From Panacagrimonas sp052387335 (lineage in GTDB: Bacteria > Pseudomonadota > Gammaproteobacteria > Nevskiales > Nevskiaceae): a DNA stretch of 10,529 bases. This document shows, piece by piece, positions 5,525 through 10,529 of this stretch; positions within the stretch are counted from its first letter, which is position 1; every line of letters begins with the position of its first letter. The notes below the pieces were generated by a model. It saw only the letters and a list, made by a program, of their open reading frames with translations, was not told where the DNA came from and did not search any database. The translations under genes were made by a program, and so were the position numbers. The stretch lies in the NCBI GenBank assembly GCA_052387335.1, contig JBQTJH010000241.1:1-10529 (forward strand), written 5' to 3'.

Positions 5525-7582
5525 GTGAAACCTGCCCTGCTGTTGACGCTCAGCGTGTCGCTGCTCGGCGCCTGCACCACCGAGTCGCGCAAGCCTCTGG
5601 CGGCAGACGATGCCCAAGCAACGCCGTCACTGCACTCCGGCATCACCCGCGCGCACTTCGACCCGCAGGTGCGGGCGCAGGACGATCTGTATCGCGCGGT
5701 CAACGGCACCTGGCTCAAGCAGACACAGATCCCGGCCGACAAATCCAACTACGGCGCGTTCAGCCTGCTGGCGGATCAGGCCGAGCAGCAGCTGCGCGTG
5801 ATCGTGGAGGAACTGGCCGCGCAAACCCAGCCTGCGCCGAATAGCATCGAACAGAAGATTGGCGATACCTACGCCAGCTTCATGGACGCGGCGCATATCG
5901 AGGCTCAGGGGATCACCCCGATAGAGCCAGACCTGGCGCTGATTGACGCGCTGCGCCAGAGACGCCACCTACCGGTGCTGATGGCGGAGCTGGCGCGTCG
6001 CGATGTCCGCGTGCCGCTGCTGCCCTACGTGCATCAGGATGCCAAGGACCCCACACGTTATGCAGGCGATCTGTATCAGGGCGGCCTGTCGCTGCCCAAT
6101 CGCGATTTCTATTTGATCGAGGACGCGAAGTTTCGCGGCATCCGCCAGGCGTTCGAGCAGCATGTGGAACGCATGTGGACCTTGGCTGGATGGAGCGAGG
6201 GCAAGGCCGCGGCGCGCCGTGTGCTCGCGTTTGAGACGCAGCTGGCACGGCTGCAGTGGGACAAGGTGGAATTGCGCGACCCGGTCAAGCGCTACAACGC
6301 CTACGCCGTTTCCGAACTCGCAGGGCTTGCGCCTTCGATGGACTGGCAGGCGTATCTGCACGCGGTCGGCTACGGCGCGCTCGATCAGATCCTGGTCAGC
6401 CAACCGAGCTATGTCACCGGCGTGGGCCGGCTGTTGCGGCGCGAAGCGCTGAGCACCTGGAAAACCTATTTGCGCTGGCAGGTCCTCAACAGCCGCGCGC
6501 CGCTGCTGACGCAGCCTCTGGTTGACGAGAACTTCGCCTTCTTCGGCCGCAAGCTCAACGGTATTCAGGACATCCAACCGCGCTGGAAGCGCGGCATCGG
6601 GATGGTTGAAGACGCCCTGGGCGAAGCCGTGGGTCAGCTGTACGTGGCGCGCCATTTCCCGCCGCAGAACAAGCAGCGCATGGAGATCCTGGTGCAGAAC
6701 CTGATCCGCGCCTACGGTCTGGCTATCGATGAACTGGACTGGATGGGCGCACAAACCAAGCAGGCGGCGCAGGAGAAGCTGGGCAAGTTCAGCTACAAGA
6801 TCGGCTATCCCAATCGCTGGCGCGATTATTCCAAGCTCGAAGTGGTGGCGGGCGATGTGGTGGGCAATGCGCGACGCGCTGCGCAGTTCGAATACGCCAG
6901 ACAGATCGCCAAGCTCGGCCAGCCGATTGATCGCGAGGAGTGGGGCATGACGCCGCAGACCGTCAACGCCTACTACAGCGCGGAAAAAAACGAGATCGTG
7001 TTTCCTGCCGCCATCCTGCAGCCGCCGTTTTTTGATATCAGCGCCGAGGACGCGGTGAACTATGGCGGTATCGGCGCGGTGATCGGTCATGAAATCAGCC
7101 ACGGCTTCGACGACAAGGGCTCGCAGTACGACGGCGACGGCCGCCTGCGCATGTGGTGGACGGCCGAGGACCGCGCGCGTTTCGAAGCCCTGGGTCAGCG
7201 TCTGGCGGCGCAGTACGACGCCTACGAACCGGTTGCCGGATATCACGTGAACGGCAAATTCACCCTGGGTGAGAACATTGCGGACCTAGGCGGACTGAGC
7301 ATCGCGCATCGCGCGTATCACCTGTCGCTGGACGGACAGCCGCCACCGGTCTTGGATGGTCTGAGCGCCGACCAGCGCCTGTTCATGGGCTGGGCGCAGA
7401 TCTGGCGACGCCTGTACCGCGAAGAGAATCTGCTCAACCGCCTCAAGACCGATCCGCACGCCCCGAGCGAATACCGCGCCAACGGCGTGGTGGTGAACGT
7501 GCCGGCGTTTCAGGACGCGTTTGCGCTACAACCCGGCGACGCCCTGCACTCCACATCCGAAACGCAGATCAAGATTTGGTAA
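5525..7582 (+). CDS. M13-family zinc metallopeptidase lipoprotein (PepO/neprilysin-like)
   Basis: Endopeptidase of the neprilysin family, expected to cut oligopeptides in the periplasm. The first 17 residues form a lipoprotein signal with lipobox LLGAC and Cys17, so it should be membrane-anchored by lipid. The 685 residues match bacterial M13 enzymes. M13 N-terminal domain at about 48-430 (DDLYRAVNGTWLKQTQIPADKSNYGAF at its start is typical). Catalytic domain: substrate-binding NAYY (481-484), NEIVFPAAILQPPFF, zinc site HEISH (H522, E523, H526) followed by GFDDKGSQYDGDG, third ligand E583 with D587 in ENIADLGG, and a C-terminal KIW ending usual for the family. The start is GTG at 5525 with GGAG 7 nt upstream. 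The gene stands 62 bp after the NUDIX gene and may or may not share its transcript. It converges on the alkyltransferase-like gene. Confidence 0.94.
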   Translation: MKPALLLTLSVSLLGACTTESRKPLAADDAQATPSLHSGITRAHFDPQVRAQDDLYRAVNGTWLKQTQIPADKSNYGAFSLLADQAEQQLRVIVEELAAQTQPAPNSIEQKIGDTYASFMDAAHIEAQGITPIEPDLALIDALRQRRHLPVLMAELARRDVRVPLLPYVHQDAKDPTRYAGDLYQGGLSLPNRDFYLIEDAKFRGIRQAFEQHVERMWTLAGWSEGKAAARRVLAFETQLARLQWDKVELRDPVKRYNAYAVSELAGLAPSMDWQAYLHAVGYGALDQILVSQPSYVTGVGRLLRREALSTWKTYLRWQVLNSRAPLLTQPLVDENFAFFGRKLNGIQDIQPRWKRGIGMVEDALGEAVGQLYVARHFPPQNKQRMEILVQNLIRAYGLAIDELDWMGAQTKQAAQEKLGKFSYKIGYPNRWRDYSKLEVVAGDVVGNARRAAQFEYARQIAKLGQPIDREEWGMTPQTVNAYYSAEKNEIVFPAAILQPPFFDISAEDAVNYGGIGAVIGHEISHGFDDKGSQYDGDGRLRMWWTAEDRARFEALGQRLAAQYDAYEPVAGYHVNGKFTLGENIADLGGLSIAHRAYHLSLDGQPPPVLDGLSADQRLFMGWAQIWRRLYREENLLNRLKTDPHAPSEYRANGVVVNVPAFQDAFALQPGDALHSTSETQIKIW

Positions 7583-7586
7583 GCCC

Positions 7587-7640
7587 GGGAGCCGCTGGGC
7601 CAGCGTAGCGAGCCCCGGCGATCCGGGCTGTACGCGGAAA
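7587..7640. repeat. Intergenic direct repeat, copy 1
   Basis: Begins 4 nt after the peptidase stop. The first 38 bases (7587-7624) match 7681-7718 with 2 mismatches; similarity continues weakly to a shared GTACGC. This copy holds two inverted repeats: CGCTGG/CCAGCG (7593-7605) and AGCCC-GG/CCGGGCT (7611-7629, one bulge, CGAT loop). The latter could act as a factor-independent-like stop structure but lacks a T-run. Confidence 0.7.
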
Positions 7641-7680
7641 GCGATCCAAGGTCGCCTCCAGTCCCCATTGCGCGGATGTC

Positions 7681-7734
7681 GGGAGCCGCTGGGCCAAGGT
7701 AGCGAGCCCCGGCGATCCGTCCCGTACGCAAAGA
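7681..7734. repeat. Intergenic direct repeat, copy 2
   Basis: Second copy, 94 bp downstream of the first and directly before the end of the convergent alkyltransferase-like gene. Two base changes (AGCG to AAGG) break the CGCTGG/CCAGCG pairing, and the AGCCC/GGGCT pairing is also lost after position 7718. The two copies frame 40 bp of unrelated sequence (7641-7680). It is not an insertion sequence: there is no ORF or terminal repeat. Confidence 0.7.
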
Positions 7735-7742
7735 GCCCGGCC

Positions 7743-8090
7743 TCAATCCACCACCGGCGCCAGCCCACGCTTCCAGCCGTAGCGCGCAAAACTCACACAG
7801 TCGTCGTCGAAGATCACGCCTTCCGCCACCAGCCGCGCCTTCTGTTCGATGTGGCCCTCGCTGGATTTCGGCAGGGCCAGACGTCCCTGCGCATTGATCA
7901 CCCGATGCCAGGGCAGGGTCGCCGCCGCCCCGGCGTCCGCCAGCGCACGTCCCACCAGGCGCGCCCGGCCCGGCAGGCCGGCGGCAGTAGCGACCTGGGC
8001 GTAACTGGCCACGCGACCGCGTGGAATCTTGCGGACCACCGCCCAGATCCTGGGATAGGCCTCGGCGGCGGTGATGGGACGAACCGGCAT
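7743..8090 (-). CDS. atl: Alkyltransferase-like DNA-binding protein (Atl/YbaZ type)
   Basis: Small homologue of the DNA-binding domain of O6-methylguanine-DNA methyltransferase. The 115 residues hold the whole domain: IPRGRVASYAQVA (22-34, with the base-flipping Tyr30), GRARLVGRAL (41-50, with the arginine finger R44), and PWHRV (60-64). Trp61 replaces the methyl-accepting Cys of PCHRV enzymes, so it cannot dealkylate; ATL proteins instead bind O6-alkylguanine and hand it to nucleotide excision repair. The ATG at 8090 gives a family-like N-terminus. ATG at 8135 would add 15 residues; neither start has a clear SD. It is convergent with the peptidase gene and divergent from the TonB receptor gene. 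Confidence 0.9.
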   Translation of the reverse strand: MPVRPITAAEAYPRIWAVVRKIPRGRVASYAQVATAAGLPGRARLVGRALADAGAAATLPWHRVINAQGRLALPKSSEGHIEQKARLVAEGVIFDDDCVSFARYGWKRGLAPVVD

Positions 8091-8155
8091 GGTCAACTGA
8101 TTGGCGTGGACGGCAGCTATTGAAGCGGAACCCATCGCGACTTGTCGCGAATGTT

Positions 8156-8185
8156 TTGCAAACGCGAATATTTCTCATCTAAACT
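8156..8185 (+). promoter_or_regulatory. Candidate promoter of the TonB-dependent receptor gene
   Basis: TTGCAA (8156-8161) and TAAACT (8180-8185) are 18 nt apart, each matching 4 of 6 bases of the sigma70 -35 and -10 consensus, in an AT-rich patch of otherwise GC-rich DNA. It would give a 5' UTR of about 115 nt. The match is modest. The support is position plus overlap with a candidate Fur box. Confidence 0.4.
8161..8179 (+). promoter_or_regulatory. Candidate Fur box
   Basis: AACGCGAATATTTCTCATC agrees at 14 of 19 positions with AATGAGAATTATTCTCATT, a form of the Fur operator common in gammaproteobacteria. It fills the spacer between the candidate -35 and -10, where bound Fe-Fur would block RNA polymerase. 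The right half is good and the left half weaker. Iron control of a siderophore receptor is expected from the family, which supports the call. Confidence 0.45.
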
Positions 8186-8209
8186 GCGCCACGTTTCCAG
8201 ACAGCCCCC

Positions 8210-8224
8210 GCCGCTTCGCGCGGC
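8210..8224 (+). other. Hairpin in the receptor leader
   Basis: GCCGC and GCGGC pair around TTCGC and are followed by TTTAG. A second small stem, TCGCC/GGCGA, lies at 8253-8265. Both are in the probable 5' UTR of the receptor mRNA. They resemble no riboswitch I know; a regulatory role is possible but unsupported. Confidence 0.25.
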
Positions 8225-8309
8225 TTTAGCAATCAACGAGACCCCAAGCCCGTCGCCATCGGCGAACACAGGGCGCTCGCATTGCCAAAAAACAGGGAGC
8301 TTTCTAGTC

Positions 8310-10529
8310 ATGTCCTCATCGTTCCGTTTGACGCCGCTCGCTGCGGCCCTGATTGCCACGTTCAGCCTTCCCATGACGGCCACCGCGCAGGAACCCACTC
8401 CGACCACGGCAACCCCCTTGCCGGAGGTGCAGGTGCGCGACAGCGCCGAGACCGTCAACGAGTACAAGGCAGAGAAGCCGGCCTCCGCGAAATACACCGA
8501 GCCCTTGCTCGACACGCCGCAGACCGTGCAGATCATCACGTCCAAGGTGATCGAGGACCAGAACCAGCTGTCCCTGCGCCAGATGCTGAGCAATGTGCCG
8601 GGCATCACCTTCGGCGCGGCCGAGGGCGGCAATGGTTTTGGCGACAACATCACCTTGCGCGGCTCGCGCATCGAGAACGACATCCAGGTCGACGGCATCC
8701 GCGACAGCGCGCAGACCGCGCGCACCGATCCGTACAACCTTGAGCAGCTCGAAGTGACCAAGGGCGCCGCGTCCGTGTATTCCGGCAGCGGCGCGGTGAC
8801 GGGCACCATCAATCTGGTCAGCAAGACGGCGCAGGCCGACGACTTCACCCGCACCAGCTTCGGCCTGGGCACTGATGAGTATTTCCGCGTCACCGCCGAT
8901 GCGAATCGCAAGCTGTCGGACACCACCGCCGCGCGCATCAACCTGATGACGCACCGCAACGATTCGCCCGAACGCGACGAGGTGTTCAACGAGCGCTGGG
9001 GCGTGGCGCCCACGGTGACCTTCGGCCTCGGCACCGACCTGCGCACCACGCTCAGCTATGTGCATCAGGAAAACGAGCGCGTGCCGGATCGCGGCGTGCT
9101 TTGGCGTCGCGCGGTCAGCCCCGGCGCGGGCGAGCCGGTGCCGGTGGATCGCAGCACGTTCTTCGGCCTGCGCACTGTCGATCGCGAGGATACGACCGTG
9201 GACGTATTCACGGCGGCAATCGAGAAGGACATCAGCGCCACGCTCAAGCTGCGCAACACCACGCGCATCGGGTCGGTGGACAACGATTCCACCATCGCCA
9301 CGCTCAACGGCCTGGTGTGCATCGGCGGCGTGCCATTCAACGCCACGGGCACCTGCCCGACGCCGCCGGCCGGCGCGGTCAACACCTACACCCCGTCCGG
9401 CAATTCGCTGATCCCGGGCAATCTGCGCGTGGATGAAACCAAGCTCAGCACCAACGTCACCGATCTGACCTGGGACTTCCAAACCGGCGGCATCGAGCAC
9501 ACGGTGGTGGTCGGCTTCTCGATCACGCGCGAGGAATTCGGTCGCGACCAGAAGCAGGCTCGCAAGATCGACGGCACAGCCTTTGATACCACCGCCACCG
9601 ACCTCGACGGCCTGGCCGCCGCCGCGACGGTCGACCTGGATAACCCGAATCGGGTGTGGACGCGCGAGCTGAACTGGGTCACCACCACGCGCCTCGACAA
9701 CGAACTCAACAACCAGGCGATCTACGCCTTCGACACGCTCAAGTTCAACGAGCAGTGGCAGGTCAATGCCGGCTTGCGTGTGGAACGCAACGAGGCGAAC
9801 TACCGCAACTTCGGCGTCGGCACCACCACGTCCACCGATCTGGATTCCAACGACACCCTGGTCTCCGGTCGCGTCGGCGTGGTCTACAAGCCGAGCGCGA
9901 TCAGCAGCGTCTATGCGGTCTACGGCAATTCCGAAGCGCCGTCCGCGGCGTCGGTGACCACGTCCTGCACCGCGTCCGCGACCGTCAACAACTGCAACGT
10001 CGATCCGGAAGAAACCGTCAGCTACGAGGTCGGCACCAAGTGGGAGCTGTTCGAGCGCCGCCTGCTTGCCACTGCCGCGCTGTTCCGCAACGACCGCACC
10101 AACACGCGCGTCAACAGCGGCGACCCGGTGGATCCGGTGCAGGTGCTGGATGGCGAGTCCAAGGTGGAAGGCGTGGAACTCGGCGCCAGCGGTCAGATCA
10201 CGGACAAGTGGTCGGTCTCGGCGGGCTTCGCCTGGCTGGACAGCGAGGTCGGGCAAAGCGTGTCGGATGCGCAGCGCGCGGCAAACGTGCTCGACGCGCA
10301 GGCCGGCGAGGACATTCCCAACACGCCGGAAGCCTCGGGCAGCCTGTGGACCAGCTACGTGCTGCCGGCCGGCTTCGAAGTGGGCTACGGCCTGACCTAC
10401 ATCGGCGAGTACAAGACCGAGGCCAATGCGCTGACCACCACGGTGCCCGACGCCACGATCCAGAACGCGCTGCTCGGCTACCGCGCCGGCCGCAACCTCG
10501 ACCTGCGCCTGAACATCAACAACCTCGCC
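8310..10529 (+). CDS. TonB-dependent siderophore receptor, Fiu-like (3' end outside window)
   Basis: Outer-membrane receptor that imports a ferric siderophore using TonB energy; it most resembles catecholate receptors of the Fiu type. It has 740 codons with no stop in the window, and about 30-60 residues are probably missing (the end, NINNLA, resembles the NINNLF segment near the C-terminus of such proteins). Signal peptide 1-26 (TATA|QE). A TonB-box-like PEVQVRD is at 38-44. The plug domain spans about 60-173, with TPQTVQIIT, LRQMLSNVPGI, ITLRGSRIENDIQVDGIRD and LEQLEVTKGAASVYSGSGAVTGTINLVSK. The beta-barrel follows, with Cys337/Cys349 positioned for a loop disulfide and PEETVSYEVGTKWELF typical of the family. 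The ATG has AGGGAG ending 10 nt upstream. The specific siderophore cannot be read from sequence, and no siderophore synthesis genes are in view. Confidence 0.93.
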   Translation, partial: MSSSFRLTPLAAALIATFSLPMTATAQEPTPTTATPLPEVQVRDSAETVNEYKAEKPASAKYTEPLLDTPQTVQIITSKVIEDQNQLSLRQMLSNVPGITFGAAEGGNGFGDNITLRGSRIENDIQVDGIRDSAQTARTDPYNLEQLEVTKGAASVYSGSGAVTGTINLVSKTAQADDFTRTSFGLGTDEYFRVTADANRKLSDTTAARINLMTHRNDSPERDEVFNERWGVAPTVTFGLGTDLRTTLSYVHQENERVPDRGVLWRRAVSPGAGEPVPVDRSTFFGLRTVDREDTTVDVFTAAIEKDISATLKLRNTTRIGSVDNDSTIATLNGLVCIGGVPFNATGTCPTPPAGAVNTYTPSGNSLIPGNLRVDETKLSTNVTDLTWDFQTGGIEHTVVVGFSITREEFGRDQKQARKIDGTAFDTTATDLDGLAAAATVDLDNPNRVWTRELNWVTTTRLDNELNNQAIYAFDTLKFNEQWQVNAGLRVERNEANYRNFGVGTTTSTDLDSNDTLVSGRVGVVYKPSAISSVYAVYGNSEAPSAASVTTSCTASATVNNCNVDPEETVSYEVGTKWELFERRLLATAALFRNDRTNTRVNSGDPVDPVQVLDGESKVEGVELGASGQITDKWSVSAGFAWLDSEVGQSVSDAQRAANVLDAQAGEDIPNTPEASGSLWTSYVLPAGFEVGYGLTYIGEYKTEANALTTTVPDATIQNALLGYRAGRNLDLRLNINNLA

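Noticed and set aside
5969..7246. - strand open frame of 425 codons opposite the M13 peptidase
   Set aside because: It is a shadow of a gene with an HExxH zinc site and conserved M13 motifs; it has no domain of its own.
8316..10256. Long - strand open frame (646 codons) opposite the TonB receptor gene
   Set aside because: It is antisense to a gene with clear signal peptide, plug and barrel motifs. Its translation is Ala/Arg/Gly-rich without domains, as expected from GC-rich codon bias.
1..10529. CRISPR array, tRNA/rRNA genes, toxin-antitoxin pair, phage or defence genes
   Set aside because: No regularly spaced repeats, no tRNA-like cloverleaf and no such domains were seen on either strand.

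Overview
The window is GC-rich chromosomal DNA from a Gram-negative bacterium. The gene content (LpxO-type lipid A hydroxylase, TonB-dependent catecholate-type receptor, M13 lipoprotein peptidase, RlmJ, MHS-family transporter) points to a gammaproteobacterium, plausibly of the Xanthomonadales/Nevskiales kind. That placement is inferred from protein content, not from any marker gene.

Left end (1-1252): two related but distinct IS630-family elements lie tail to tail. Only the last 28 codons and the terminal repeat of the first (+ strand) are in the window. The second (- strand) is complete: 362-aa transposase, 22-bp imperfect terminal inverted repeats, and TA/CTAG at each end. The two share one CTAG at 83-86. 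The complete transposase has an intact frame, but the second Asp of its DDE triad is Gly (residue 261), so it is probably catalytically dead. Its right end interrupts the 3' end of a - strand MHS-type transporter gene (1229-2839), which borrows its last six codons and its stop from the IS.

Middle (2840-7582): divergent from the transporter is rlmJ (23S rRNA m6A2030 methyltransferase), with a stem-loop just before the start codon that covers its only recognisable Shine-Dalgarno-like motif. Next come a 16-codon leader ORF with a strong ribosome binding site, overlapping lpxO as ATGA; lpxO itself; a NUDIX hydrolase that overlaps lpxO by 11 nt; and an M13 zinc metallopeptidase with a lipoprotein signal. 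All are on the + strand and the first three are tightly packed.

Right end (7583-10529): a diverged direct repeat of about 38-54 bp (copies 94 bp apart) fills the gap between the convergent peptidase gene and a small alkyltransferase-like DNA repair gene (Atl/YbaZ, PWHRV instead of PCHRV). Divergent from that, behind a promoter-like region with a candidate Fur box, is a Fiu-like TonB-dependent siderophore receptor that runs off the window after 740 codons.

No novel multi-gene system is evident. The notable points are IS biology (dead transposase, shared target site, host ORF ended by the IS), two possible translational-control arrangements (rlmJ hairpin, lpxO leader), and an intergenic repeat pair.
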